A stretch of DNA of 64,000 bases from Chitinophaga sp. Cy-1792 (lineage in GTDB: Bacteria > Bacteroidota > Bacteroidia > Chitinophagales > Chitinophagaceae). Below are positions 7,163 through 17,376 of this stretch, piece after piece. The notes beneath the pieces were generated by a model that was given only the letters and a program-made list of their open reading frames with translations, did not search any database and was not told the DNA's origin. The DNA lies in assembly GCF_011752935.1 (NCBI RefSeq), contig NZ_VWWO01000001.1, forward strand, positions 682,001-746,000. Reading direction: 5' to 3'. Both the position numbers and the translations under genes were made by a program. How positions within the stretch are numbered: the first letter of the stretch is position 1; each line of letters starts with the position of its first letter.

Positions 7163-9694
7163 CTAGAAAGGATATCCGATTGCGATATTTAAAACCAGGT
7201 TTTTCTTGCGCCAGTCAGGATCTCCGAAATCTATCTGATTTATCACCCATCGCTCGTTTTTAGGAAGATAAGGAACGCGTAATGGAAATGCCAGATCGAA
7301 ACGTACCACTACGATAGATGCATCTATACGCAAACCAACGCCCGCACCTACTGCGATATCCTGATAGAAGTTACTGAACTGAAATTTACCGCCAGGTTGG
7401 TTAGGATCATCGCGCGATAACCAGATATTTCCGGCATCTACAAAAGCAGCAAAATTAAATACACTGGCTATATGCATCCTAACTTCAGAGTTGAATTCCA
7501 GCTTGACATCACCCGCCTGGTTAGCCAGCAGATTGGAGGTGTCCAGCGATGGGTTGCGATAGGATCCCGGTCCCAGTGTTCTTGCCCGGAAAGCCCTGAT
7601 ACTGCTACTACCACCCGTGAAATACTGCTTAACGAAAGGCAATGAATTTGACGCACCATAAATGCTGTTACCATAGGGCACACCATATCCCATCATCAGC
7701 CTGTTGATCCACTGTTTACCTCTGCCAAGCTGCCAGTAGTGGCGCGCTTCCAATGTTAAACGCTCGTATTGTGCGAACGGATTTTTAAAGATTTCTCTTG
7801 TAGAATCGCCACGCTTAGGAATGATCAAACCGGCCAGATTACCCGATACGTCAATGTTTCCACTGAGGTACCAGCTATGTACTTTGTTGGCAGCCTGGTT
7901 ATTATAGGTGATGGTGTAGTTGCCACCCAGAATAAATTGCTTTGAAATAGCAGCACGCTGACTAGGATCGTTTTTCAGAATACTATCATATGCAGCCGTT
8001 GTTTTTGTAGGCAGCACATACGTTACAGCGATTGGCGCAAACTGATGCGTCAGGAACTTTGTACGCTGCCAGAGGTATTGTAATTGTACCGTGTAGGCGT
8101 TAAGGTTATATAACGCTGCCCTGCTATACAATTCGTATCCGAAGCTGACGCGCGTACGCGGAACATACGGTGTACGCGGGTTTATACGGAAAGGTGTCCA
8201 GAATCGAGGAATGGTTACAGCCACTTCTGCACCGAATCCATATGAGTTGGAGCCCCCGCTGGTATTGGCGCCTGTCTGCCATTCCATACCGCCACTGAGG
8301 CCTATCTCCAACAGGTCAGCCGCATGCAGCCAGTTACGGTTTTTAGCGGTAATTTTTACCAAGCCTCCCACGAATCCGTTCGACTTGGAAGTGCCTCTCA
8401 GCTCCGCCTGTAGCGAGCGGCGTTGATAAGGGGTCAGATAGAAACGGGCATCCAGCCAGCCGCTATCAGGAACGCTGTAATAACTGCCATACTGACGATA
8501 GAAACTGGCGCCACTGGTATCCCCGGCGGCACCACGTGTTGTATCCCGCTGTACCCGTGCATATATGGTATCTCCATTCGGCGACAGCATATTAGTAGTA
8601 TCACGCACCTGTCTTCGTGGTGTTCCATCAGCGTTAGTAGGCGCATTCGGATTTACATCCCTGAAATTATGAATAGAAGTATCTCTTACTGTTCTGAACT
8701 GCCCCTTAATAAACTTGAATGTACCCAGGTTGATAAGGCGTTGCAACGTAATATTATGCGAGCTTAAACGGTAAAGACTATCCGGGCGCAGGAACACAGA
8801 TTTATCAAATACCAGCGGACGAAAACGCTTCGTGGAATCAATGATCCAAATTCCTTTATAGTTCAGCGGTGTGCCGGTAGTAGAGGTAGAATCATTGTCT
8901 AACGAATAATCCGGATATAGAATTATATCATGTAGTTTGTAAGGTCTCAGCGCCGCAATGGGTGTGTTATCTTTTACTTTTACATACAAATCTACCTTTC
9001 CATTTTCTGTACTGTCTACCTGAACAATTAGGTTATCTGGTGTGAAATAGTAATAACCTTTTTCTTTCAGAATAGCGTGTATACGTTCCCGTTCAGCTTT
9101 GATACTATCGAGTGAATAAGGTGCACCAACCACCAGTGAGCTTTCTGATTGTGTTGCTGCTATTGACTTGCCAATGGCGGTACTATCGGTAATGAAAACA
9201 ACTTTCTTTATGGTATACCGGTGGTGCGGAGCGGCGGTATATTCTATCGATGCTTTTTTCGATCCTTTTGTTTTTATTGCGGAGGTAACATCTGCCTGGA
9301 AATAACCATTATCAACAAGATATTGCTCCAGTACATTGGCCGTATAATCAGGCTTGGCCTGGCTCAGCAATACCGGTGGTTCTCCCCATTTTTTGCGTAA
9401 CAGATAATTCAATCCCTTCCCTTTTCCTTTCGGTTCATGCCCCATATTATACAACCAGAGCTTGATCGGCATACCCAGAAATTTTTTATTCCTGTTAGGA
9501 CGAATTCTCTTATTAAGACCATCAGATAATGTGGAATAATCTTTTGGCTTCTGCTTACTTTTCCATTTAACGCTACTGCCGGTGTAGAGTCTGTCATTCT
9601 CGGGTACAGACTTCGTTGTACTGCACGAGGCAATTGCCAGCCATATAAGGCAGCAACAAATAGTGGCGATGATATGGCTATTAGTCTTCTGCAT
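7163..9694 (-). CDS. tamL: TamL, lipoprotein BamA/TamA-family outer-membrane assembly factor
   Basis: An 843-residue Omp85-superfamily protein. I place the start at the ATG at 9694, because it gives a clean lipoprotein signal with lipobox 'AIASC' (lipidated Cys24); an in-frame upstream ATG (9742) lies inside tamB. Residues about 60-330 hold POTRA-like repeats ('YLVDNGYFQADVTS', 'ILKEKGYYYFTPDNL'). The C-terminal ~380 residues form a BamA/TamA-type beta-barrel with 'GGSSSIRAFRARTLGPG' (Omp85 loop motif, residues ~700) and a final aromatic 'IGYPF'. TamL is the Bacteroidota counterpart of TamA, differing by its lipid anchor. The gene overlaps the 3' end of tamB by 14 bp, pointing to translational coupling and a joint complex. 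Confidence 0.92.
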   Translation of the reverse strand: MQKTNSHIIATICCCLIWLAIASCSTTKSVPENDRLYTGSSVKWKSKQKPKDYSTLSDGLNKRIRPNRNKKFLGMPIKLWLYNMGHEPKGKGKGLNYLLRKKWGEPPVLLSQAKPDYTANVLEQYLVDNGYFQADVTSAIKTKGSKKASIEYTAAPHHRYTIKKVVFITDSTAIGKSIAATQSESSLVVGAPYSLDSIKAERERIHAILKEKGYYYFTPDNLIVQVDSTENGKVDLYVKVKDNTPIAALRPYKLHDIILYPDYSLDNDSTSTTGTPLNYKGIWIIDSTKRFRPLVFDKSVFLRPDSLYRLSSHNITLQRLINLGTFKFIKGQFRTVRDTSIHNFRDVNPNAPTNADGTPRRQVRDTTNMLSPNGDTIYARVQRDTTRGAAGDTSGASFYRQYGSYYSVPDSGWLDARFYLTPYQRRSLQAELRGTSKSNGFVGGLVKITAKNRNWLHAADLLEIGLSGGMEWQTGANTSGGSNSYGFGAEVAVTIPRFWTPFRINPRTPYVPRTRVSFGYELYSRAALYNLNAYTVQLQYLWQRTKFLTHQFAPIAVTYVLPTKTTAAYDSILKNDPSQRAAISKQFILGGNYTITYNNQAANKVHSWYLSGNIDVSGNLAGLIIPKRGDSTREIFKNPFAQYERLTLEARHYWQLGRGKQWINRLMMGYGVPYGNSIYGASNSLPFVKQYFTGGSSSIRAFRARTLGPGSYRNPSLDTSNLLANQAGDVKLEFNSEVRMHIASVFNFAAFVDAGNIWLSRDDPNQPGGKFQFSNFYQDIAVGAGVGLRIDASIVVVRFDLAFPLRVPYLPKNERWVINQIDFGDPDWRKKNLVLNIAIGYPF

Positions 9695-12600
9695 TAGGGC
9701 TTTTATCCTGCTGATTTTTATTATTTGCTTTGTCTGCCGCACGTAGTTTTCTTGAAGAAATTCTTCCTTTTGCGCGTTGGAATATTTCCCGGAATTCGTC
9801 GTAATCCATTACCAGGATAAACGAAACACCGGTTTCTACGAGCTGGCCTTCTATCACAGACTGATCATTCTGCTGGTATACACGTAGTCTGTAGCGGCCA
9901 TCGCGGCTAAGTTTATAATCCACTGAAATATCACCGAGCAAAGAGCTGGCATTTTGCTGGTTACCGGTGAGCATGATATTGGAACCAACGCTTACTGTCA
10001 GGCGATCATTAAAGAGATTTTTGGAAGCACCGACTTTAAGATTGGTTTGTTCCTGCGCACTACCGGAAGAATAGTCCTGTGTGCTTTGTAAATCGAAATT
10101 GAGATCTACACCTTTGATCAGGTTGCCGGCGAGGTTATTCAGCTGCTGGCTGAGGATCTTACTCACACTGTTTCTGGCGGCCTGTTCTACGCCACCACCG
10201 CCGTTATCGAAGGTGCTCATCGGATCATCAGGAATAAACGAATTCAATACAAGCAGGCCCATTACCTGTTTGTTCAATTCAGAAGGCACCTGATTAATTT
10301 GTTTAATGCGGTTATACGGTGTACCGTTGAAATCGTTGCGCTCTTTTTCCGGCATATCCAGCAGGAAGCTGATGTCTGGCTTTTGAAGGTTGCCTTTTAT
10401 CATCAGGTATACTTCAAAAGGAACGCGTTGTTTATAGGTATTTCTTTCCTGCTGGCTAAGCCCTGTGAGCTGATCTCCAACCAGGTCGATCACCGGCGCA
10501 TTCACGGTATATTTGGCGGTGATGTCCAGATCCGCGTCCATGGCATCGCCGTTGAAAGTGATGGCACTACCCTTCTGTATATCGAAAGAGCGTTTGATCA
10601 GCTGGTTCAGCGACATTTCATATTTACCTTCGCTTATCTCGTAACGGCCTGTCAGACTCATTTTACTACTTGGGTCTAACGTGGCGTTGATGTTGGCAGT
10701 ACCTTTTGCTGTTACATAATCACCATTCTGGCTATCAATTACAATTTTTATGGTAGATGCTGGTGTTATCTCTGCGACAGCAGAAAAATTAATCCCTTTT
10801 AATCGTGGGTTCTGGAACCTCAGACTATCCAGACGTCTTAATACTGCAGAGTCTACAGGATTAGACATATCTACGAATTCCACCACGCCTTCTCTGTCAG
10901 CTATACCAGGGGTATCCTGTGGTAGTTTAATGGTGACGGAAGATTTATCGCGTAGTTTAACATTGGCGTCTACACGTGGCAAATCCATATTGCCGCGGAT
11001 GGTGATCTTGCTATCTACAAATGCAGGACCATACAACATTTGGTCATTGCTCTGCTGTGGTCCCAATGCCATGAAATTATCGGCATTTACATTCAGGTTG
11101 AAGCTGAAACGTTTGTAATCGCGCGTGTTGATACGGCCATTAACAACCATTTCATTTTTCAGACTGTCGGCAATAACCACATTGTTGAACAGCACGCCTC
11201 TATCGTCAATAACGATGTCTTCATTAGGCAGATGGAGGTTGGTACCAAGATAGGTGACCACACCGCCTGCATTATCAAAATGAAGGCTGCCAGATACTTT
11301 AGGTTGATCTGTGGTGCCGGTTATATCGAATTTACCGCTGGCAGCACCGTACATATGTTCCATGTTGCCCATGGTGAAGGGCTCCAGGGTTTTCATGTTC
11401 AGGTTGTCTATCTGTAAATGTGCGTTGATAGTGGTATCGTAGGTACCTGCCAGTTGCACATTATTACCGTTGCCGGCGAGTGTTGCATCCAGTTTGTACT
11501 GTCCGGCCACCTGGTTGTCTACTTCCGCGTTGAGGGTGCCTAATGGCGTATTTTTTACCTCCAGACTATCTACTTTCAGTTTGGCGTTGATGATCGGCGA
11601 TTTGTCCCAGTTGCGGACATTGGCGTCAGCATTCAGGAGGCCATTAGCCAACAGGGTATCTGTGGCGAGCAAGCCGGTAATCGTTGACAGCTGGAAGTTT
11701 TTGACCTGCAGCTGTAATGCCGGCGTGGTGGTGGTATCCGGCATCGTCACCAGGTGTATGGATTGATCGCCGTTAGACAAGCGGATATTCGCTGTATCAG
11801 GTAAACTATTTTTCAGGCGAAGGATATTGTTTTCATCCACGGCCCATTTCTGGTAATTGAGAAGCAGCGAAGGTTTCAGCGACAACTGCATCGCATTGCC
11901 GGAGAGGAAGGTAAAGATACCTCCCAGTGCATATTTAGGCTTATTCCTGATATCATCGAGTATCAGGTTGAAGTTGACCGCTCCTGTATCTGCATGGGCG
12001 GCCAGTTCCGTGTGGTGCAGCGGAAAAGTAGGGTGTGCCAGATGCGCAAGCGATATATTGGCCTGCATGGCAGTATCGAGGATACCCGCACTTATAACCA
12101 GGCTGTCTATACGTAATGAATCATATGCAATTTTAGGTGCATTGGCATTGAAGTTTAGCAGGCTGCTGTCGCTGTTAAAGCGGCCACTGATGATCAGCGG
12201 TTCATCGATACGCAAGGTGGGCATCAGTTCGAGGAGGCTATGCGGCCATACCAGCGAGCCTGTCCAGGCGAGCACCTGCCCTGGGGCAGGGATGATTATT
12301 TTTCCTGAATCCTCTGGTTCCAGCGGTTTCTGGATAACCTGCGCCATGGCAGTACCTATTTTCGTATAGTCGTACTGGCCCCAGGTGTTGATAATGCCCA
12401 TTGGTGTTTTCAGGTCAACGTACTGTTGATCTGTGTATTTCGCTATCAGCGAAATAGTGTCCAGTGGTACTACCTGAGATTCGGTGATGATCTGCCATTT
12501 GGTAAGGAAGGCATTTCCGTCTATACGCCGTGGTTCAATGTTAGCGAAATTGGCGTTGAGGTTGCCGCTTAAAGTAAGCGGAGAACTATACCAATGTGTG

Positions 12601-14750
12601 GCAAAGAGATCTGCTTTGGTGAGTTCCATATCTACAAGCAGATCATGGACGGTGGTATCTGCCAATACCCCGCTGATATTGAATGTGGTGGTAATGCTGG
12701 TGTCCTGGCTTTCGCCCTGGGCATTAAATGTGCCTTTGGCGATATCAGCGTTTACGTGAATATCATGGTAGTTATAGCTGTTGTAATATGCATCATATAG
12801 CTGGATGTTGGCTTTTGCCGTCATACCATTTGCTGTGTATCCCTGACCGTTAGCATACAATTTTCCGTTGATCCAGCCCATGGTGGTATCGTACATCATT
12901 TTGCCCGGCTGGATGTGGAAATATGGCACATTGATATCGTACTGACTGCGGATTTTGTCTGTAATATTGACCAGGCGTGCTTTTACGTCCGCATTGGCGT
13001 ATTCGCTTCTCAGCTGGACGTTGGTATTCATATTCTTCATACCTCCCACAAAGGAGCCGGTAATGAGGATATGTTCCGGTAAACGCGGAGTGTCTGGCAG
13101 CATACCTTTCGGCAGCCAGCCGCGCAGCGGTTTATTACCTGTCTGGATGTACAGGTTACTGAGGTTGGCATTCAGTTTATCCACATCTGTGGCGTGGCTT
13201 ACCTGGCCGTTATTCACTTTAATGACGTTGCCTGTATTGTCGTTGACGTAGAGGCTTTTGATATTCAGCAGTCCGAGGTTGCCTTTCAGCATGGCGGACA
13301 AAGTGAGTTCTTTGTTCCACAGTGGGTCAAAAGACTTGTTTTTGCGGGCACCGGGAACAAAACCGAGCCATTCTCCCAGGGCTACGCGGACAGAGTCCAG
13401 GTTAGCATCCAGGCCTATTTTGTCCATGTCTTTCGTAACGGTAGACCAGGAAGGCACGGTAACGGCTATATTTTTTCTGAGAATGCTTTTATTGGTTTGT
13501 ACGAGGAAATTGTTCAGCACCAGGCTTTGTGGCGTGAAGATCACGTCCATATTGGCCTTTTTGATGGTGAATCCTGACCAGTCGCGGGCAGCCAGCGAAT
13601 TCAACGTAGCGCTGATCGTGTCTGGCAGGTACCTGACGTTTCGCACCTGTGTAGAAACATTTGACAGGTTCAGGTGATTATAGTCCGGGTCGGGGCCGGC
13701 AGCTTTAGGTGCCGGGGCACCATTATCGTAGCGTACGTTGAGTTTATCCAGATTGATGATAGATGCCACTACCTTCCATCCTTCGGAAGAAGAGGTGTCC
13801 GGAGGCGCCGGGGTATTGTCTTTCCCAGGTAAAAGGGTAACGATACCGTTGGCGTTTTTCATCAGGAGGCTGCCGATCAGGATACGTGCAGAGTCCTGGT
13901 CCAGACTGGAGTTTTCCAGCTGCAGCTTACCCAGATACCACACTGTATTGACATCTATGGCATCGTTGCTATACTGAAAGCTACTGTTGGTAATATTCAG
14001 TTTCTTCAGCAGCAGGTGGAAAGAGGCGCTGGCAGTATCGTTTTTTGGCGGCGGCGGAGCAGCACTGGTAGCCAGTTTAGGATTGTAATACTGTCTGAAA
14101 TACCCGCGGAGTCCGTCGAGTTTTATCTCGCGAAGCGTATATAATCCATCATCTACCAGAATATCATCCGGGTCGAGATGGAGTTCTTTAAAGACAACAG
14201 CAGCATCCATACCTCCCGGCATATCCTCATAGCGGAGGGTAACAGCCTTGAGGGTGATATCTTTTAAAACATATTGCAGGCTGGTGCCGGTATGTGGCAA
14301 TGTATCCGGTTTGCTGTTGGGTGATACGAAGGCATCTATGGCGAACTGGTAATTGAAGGTGGTATCGTTTAGCCTGTAGGCGTTAACCAGCACGGTATCC
14401 CATTCCAGCTTATTTATTTTCAATTCATTGCTGAGCAGCGACAACAGGTTGTACTGAACGCGGAGCGCGCGGGAATAAAGGAGCGCCTTATTGGTGGTGT
14501 CGGCAACATATACATCCCGTAATTCCAGGTATTGCCAGCCACGGGCGCGGAGGTATCCGATCCTGACTTTTGTGTTTAGTTTCTTTTGAAGATAGGATTC
14601 TCCCTGCTGACGCAGGTAATTTTGTACTCCTTCGATCTGAAGCAATAAAACTAACATAACGGGCAACAGGAGCACCGCTACAATTATCCACAGTAGCCAT
14701 TTCCACCATGGACGACCTTGATGTTCTTCTTTTTCTTCTGGTTCTGTCAC
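9681..14750 (-). CDS. tamB: Translocation and assembly module protein TamB
   Basis: A 1689-residue protein with a positively charged N-terminus and a single membrane helix (about residues 16-40). It continues as an extremely long run of short beta-strands typical of AsmA/TamB proteins, and ends in the TamB (DUF490) domain (about 1250-1640; 'GDYVTAKGTANINATLDP', 'GRYEISEGKYEM', 'FEVYLMIKGNL'). TamB spans the periplasm as a hydrophobic beta-groove and works with TamA/TamL in insertion of outer-membrane proteins and in lipid transport between membranes. Its length is within the range for Bacteroidota. It is the first gene of the tamB-tamL operon; the downstream gene begins before tamB ends. Confidence 0.92.
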   Translation of the reverse strand: MTEPEEKEEHQGRPWWKWLLWIIVAVLLLPVMLVLLLQIEGVQNYLRQQGESYLQKKLNTKVRIGYLRARGWQYLELRDVYVADTTNKALLYSRALRVQYNLLSLLSNELKINKLEWDTVLVNAYRLNDTTFNYQFAIDAFVSPNSKPDTLPHTGTSLQYVLKDITLKAVTLRYEDMPGGMDAAVVFKELHLDPDDILVDDGLYTLREIKLDGLRGYFRQYYNPKLATSAAPPPPKNDTASASFHLLLKKLNITNSSFQYSNDAIDVNTVWYLGKLQLENSSLDQDSARILIGSLLMKNANGIVTLLPGKDNTPAPPDTSSSEGWKVVASIINLDKLNVRYDNGAPAPKAAGPDPDYNHLNLSNVSTQVRNVRYLPDTISATLNSLAARDWSGFTIKKANMDVIFTPQSLVLNNFLVQTNKSILRKNIAVTVPSWSTVTKDMDKIGLDANLDSVRVALGEWLGFVPGARKNKSFDPLWNKELTLSAMLKGNLGLLNIKSLYVNDNTGNVIKVNNGQVSHATDVDKLNANLSNLYIQTGNKPLRGWLPKGMLPDTPRLPEHILITGSFVGGMKNMNTNVQLRSEYANADVKARLVNITDKIRSQYDINVPYFHIQPGKMMYDTTMGWINGKLYANGQGYTANGMTAKANIQLYDAYYNSYNYHDIHVNADIAKGTFNAQGESQDTSITTTFNISGVLADTTVHDLLVDMELTKADLFATHWYSSPLTLSGNLNANFANIEPRRIDGNAFLTKWQIITESQVVPLDTISLIAKYTDQQYVDLKTPMGIINTWGQYDYTKIGTAMAQVIQKPLEPEDSGKIIIPAPGQVLAWTGSLVWPHSLLELMPTLRIDEPLIISGRFNSDSSLLNFNANAPKIAYDSLRIDSLVISAGILDTAMQANISLAHLAHPTFPLHHTELAAHADTGAVNFNLILDDIRNKPKYALGGIFTFLSGNAMQLSLKPSLLLNYQKWAVDENNILRLKNSLPDTANIRLSNGDQSIHLVTMPDTTTTPALQLQVKNFQLSTITGLLATDTLLANGLLNADANVRNWDKSPIINAKLKVDSLEVKNTPLGTLNAEVDNQVAGQYKLDATLAGNGNNVQLAGTYDTTINAHLQIDNLNMKTLEPFTMGNMEHMYGAASGKFDITGTTDQPKVSGSLHFDNAGGVVTYLGTNLHLPNEDIVIDDRGVLFNNVVIADSLKNEMVVNGRINTRDYKRFSFNLNVNADNFMALGPQQSNDQMLYGPAFVDSKITIRGNMDLPRVDANVKLRDKSSVTIKLPQDTPGIADREGVVEFVDMSNPVDSAVLRRLDSLRFQNPRLKGINFSAVAEITPASTIKIVIDSQNGDYVTAKGTANINATLDPSSKMSLTGRYEISEGKYEMSLNQLIKRSFDIQKGSAITFNGDAMDADLDITAKYTVNAPVIDLVGDQLTGLSQQERNTYKQRVPFEVYLMIKGNLQKPDISFLLDMPEKERNDFNGTPYNRIKQINQVPSELNKQVMGLLVLNSFIPDDPMSTFDNGGGGVEQAARNSVSKILSQQLNNLAGNLIKGVDLNFDLQSTQDYSSGSAQEQTNLKVGASKNLFNDRLTVSVGSNIMLTGNQQNASSLLGDISVDYKLSRDGRYRLRVYQQNDQSVIEGQLVETGVSFILVMDYDEFREIFQRAKGRISSRKLRAADKANNKNQQDKSPNAED

Positions 14751-14956
14751 GTGATTATTCAGGGTAATTAAATAATTACTGAAATAAAACGCACCAACGT
14801 ACGTATAGGTTTACTCGTTAACAGGATAGTATTTTGCTACCTGATAGGGTGTTATGCAAAATTCGTACCTGAGGGGCATGGTTATGACTTCATGCAAGGA
14901 TACGTTAAATACGGTAACGGACGTACTTTTTTTTAGTGTTCTTTAGGGAGATGGGG

Positions 14957-15586
14957 TCAGATGGAAGGCCTGTTTCGCTCGTTGAAACGATGGATATAGT
15001 ATTCCAGTTTATCCTTTTTTTCCTTGTCGGTCCTGAATTCTTCGAGGAGTTCGTTGTCTTGGGGAAGGATATATTTGCGGAGGTTATAGGCAGACAGGTC
15101 GTAGATTTCACCTGTCATGATATTAATTACTTTGACCAGCTGTACGGGAGTACTGATGTTATTAACGGTCATGTCGGCAGGATTAACATAGCCCCTTGAA
15201 GACTGTAAGCCGTGCTGACGATAAATGCAGTAATAACCGGTTTCTATGATTCTGTTGAGGCCATTGTCTTTGATGTAGAGATTTCTGCCATCGCAGTAGC
15301 CCCAGTAATCTTTGACCTTATGCTCTCCTGCCCCGTCTCTGATGACCAGCTGGTTTTTGTCGGCCAGCAGATAGGTCTGGGCGGCGGAGCTACGGTCTTT
15401 TATGACCAGATCGCCATCTTCAGTGGGGGAATTGGTCTGGAAGTCTTTAAAACTCTTATAAAGCCCTTTATTGTATTGTCTTGCGTAGATGATAAGTGCA
15501 GAAGGGTCGGCACTGGTACGCGATTCCTGCGCAACGGCCGAAACAGTCATTAAAATGAATCCCCAGAAAAACAACACACTTCTCAT
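14957..15586 (-). CDS. Secreted protein of unknown function (domain shared with the 22.4 and 23.5 kb proteins)
   Basis: A 209-residue protein with a signal peptide (residues 1-20, 'SAVAQ'). The block starting at residues 40-54 ('KGLYKSFKDFQTNSP') lines up by eye with 'EGVYLTFADFKNNQP' and 'DGVYLQYNDLKNNTP' in the two larger secreted proteins at 22404 and 23527. A later 'DYWGYCDGRNLYIKD' lines up with 'ECWGAVKAGVVFKN', and a 'MTGEIYDLS' segment with their terminal 'METGALIF'. It therefore appears to be a stand-alone copy of their C-terminal domain. No enzymatic motif is visible. It lies upstream of tamB on the same strand, 206 bp away, and is probably separate. Confidence 0.65.
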   Translation of the reverse strand: MRSVLFFWGFILMTVSAVAQESRTSADPSALIIYARQYNKGLYKSFKDFQTNSPTEDGDLVIKDRSSAAQTYLLADKNQLVIRDGAGEHKVKDYWGYCDGRNLYIKDNGLNRIIETGYYCIYRQHGLQSSRGYVNPADMTVNNISTPVQLVKVINIMTGEIYDLSAYNLRKYILPQDNELLEEFRTDKEKKDKLEYYIHRFNERNRPSI

Positions 15587-15714
15587 GATTACAAATATAT
15601 CTGCCCGAAGGGCTCAATTGGGGAGAAATAGCTGAATGGCCGGTTTTCTTCTCTATAAAAATTAATTCTGTCTATAAGAGATGTTTTTGGGAGAAATGGC
15701 AGGGTTTGCTATAA

Positions 15715-15741
15715 AAGAAAAGGCCGGGTAAAGACCCGGCC
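15715..15741 (-). terminator. Terminator of the gltB-gltD operon
   Basis: An 8-bp GC-rich stem (GGCCGGGT / ACCCGGCC) with a 4-nt loop is followed on the minus strand by TTTTCTTTT, about 100 bp after the gltD stop codon. Confidence 0.8.
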
Positions 15742-15841
15742 CGACTGAAGGTTACAACAAAATCTAAACCTGCTTATGAGAAAAGTTGAACAGCGGTTAG
15801 GCTGTCAGTATTTTAAGACAGGCTGTTATTTAAACAGCTTG

Positions 15842-17317
15842 TTACAAAGCCATAGCTTGTAACGAATGGTCTTTACTTTCCAGCTGGGAGGTACCCATCA
15901 GGAATTCATCCACTTTTCTTGCACACTCGCGACCTTCGCTAATTGCCCATACTACCAGTGACTGACCGCGACGCATATCACCGGCGGTGAACACTTTAGG
16001 TATGGATGTCAGGTAATTCTTTTCGGTAGCCCTTACGTTACCTCTTTCATCTTTTTCCACTTCCAGCTGATCGAGCATGCCGGTGTGTTGCGGATGAACG
16101 AAGCCCATTGCCAGGAGAGCCAGTTCGCAAGGAATGTCTCTTTCTGAGCCTGGAACTTCAGTGAATTTCGCCGGGCGGCCATCATGACTCAGCGACCATT
16201 GGAGGTCTACGATGCGGAGTGCTTTCAGATGGCCGTTTTCATCACCGATGAATTCTTTGGTAGCGATAGCCCACTGACGGTCGGCACCTTCATCATGAGA
16301 GGAAGATGTTTTGAGGACCATCGGGAAGGTAGGCCAAGGCATATAATCAGTACGTTCGCCCGGAGGTTTCGGTAATAATTCGAGTTGTGTAATGCTCACT
16401 GCACCATGACGGTTGCTGGTGCCCACACAGTCGGAACCGGTATCTCCACCACCAATCACCACTACATTTTTGCCGGTAGCCCAGATATCCTGTCCGTCTA
16501 CTGGTCTTTCGCCAACGCGTTTGTTCTGTTGTTTGAGGAAGTCCATGGCATAATGTACTCCTTTCAGCTCGCGGCCAGGGATGGTGAGATCGCGTGGAAT
16601 GGTTGAACCACCTGCAAGCACCACAGCGTTGAATTCTCTCAACAGATCGTTGGCAGGAATATCCACACCGATGTTGGTATTACACTGGAAAGTTACCCCT
16701 TCTTCTTCCATCAGTTTCACACGGCGTTCTATCACCCATTTCTCCAGCTTAAAGTCTGGAATACCGTAGCGCAGCAAGCCTCCCGGGGCATCATCTCTTT
16801 CGAAAACAGTAACCTGATGACCGGCATAATTCAGTTGAGCTGCAGCTGCAAGTCCGGCAGGACCTGAGCCAACTACTGCAACTTTCTTGCCTGTACGTAC
16901 GCGAGGCGTTTTTGCCTGTACGTGTCCTTTATCGAAAGCGATTTCAATAATATGTTTTTCTATCTCTTCAATAGCTACCGGAGGCTGATTGATACCCAGT
17001 ACACAGGCGCTTTCGCAAGGCGCCGGGCAGATACGGCCGGTAAATTCCGGGAAGTTATTGGTAGATGATAAGATATCGTATGCTTCTTTCCAGTCCTGAT
17101 GATATACGGCATCATTGAACTCAGGAATAACGTTACCCAGCGGGCATCCGCTGTGGCAGAAAGGCACACCGCAGTTCATGCAGCGGGCGGCCTGCTGATT
17201 TAATTTATTATCGGCGTAGCGCTCTACAAACTCGTTGTAGTTTTTTGTCCTTTCCCGTGGATCTGTTTTCCCCGGCATCTCGCGTGTAAATTCCAGGAAT
17301 CCTGTAGGCTTACCCAT
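15842..17317 (-). CDS. gltD: Glutamate synthase (NADPH) small subunit
   Basis: A 491-residue flavoprotein that supplies electrons from NAD(P)H to the large subunit for glutamate formation from glutamine and 2-oxoglutarate. The N-terminal Fe-S domain has C46-x2-C49-x4-C54-x3-C58 ('CMNCGVPFCHSGCPLGN') and a second cluster region 'CPAPCESACVLG'. An FAD-binding 'VVGSGPAGLAAA' follows near residue 150, and an NAD(P)H-binding 'VVIGGGDTGSDCVGT' near residue 290. The ATG at 17317 is chosen because a GGAGG sequence stands 8 nt upstream; an in-frame TTG at 17332 would be the extended alternative. It follows gltB by 59 bp and is surely co-transcribed. Confidence 0.95.
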   Translation of the reverse strand: MGKPTGFLEFTREMPGKTDPRERTKNYNEFVERYADNKLNQQAARCMNCGVPFCHSGCPLGNVIPEFNDAVYHQDWKEAYDILSSTNNFPEFTGRICPAPCESACVLGINQPPVAIEEIEKHIIEIAFDKGHVQAKTPRVRTGKKVAVVGSGPAGLAAAAQLNYAGHQVTVFERDDAPGGLLRYGIPDFKLEKWVIERRVKLMEEEGVTFQCNTNIGVDIPANDLLREFNAVVLAGGSTIPRDLTIPGRELKGVHYAMDFLKQQNKRVGERPVDGQDIWATGKNVVVIGGGDTGSDCVGTSNRHGAVSITQLELLPKPPGERTDYMPWPTFPMVLKTSSSHDEGADRQWAIATKEFIGDENGHLKALRIVDLQWSLSHDGRPAKFTEVPGSERDIPCELALLAMGFVHPQHTGMLDQLEVEKDERGNVRATEKNYLTSIPKVFTAGDMRRGQSLVVWAISEGRECARKVDEFLMGTSQLESKDHSLQAMAL

Positions 17318-17376
17318 AATTTTCCTCCACAAGTCCCTTCAGCAAGGGATATTTTGATGATGAATGTTAATTGTTA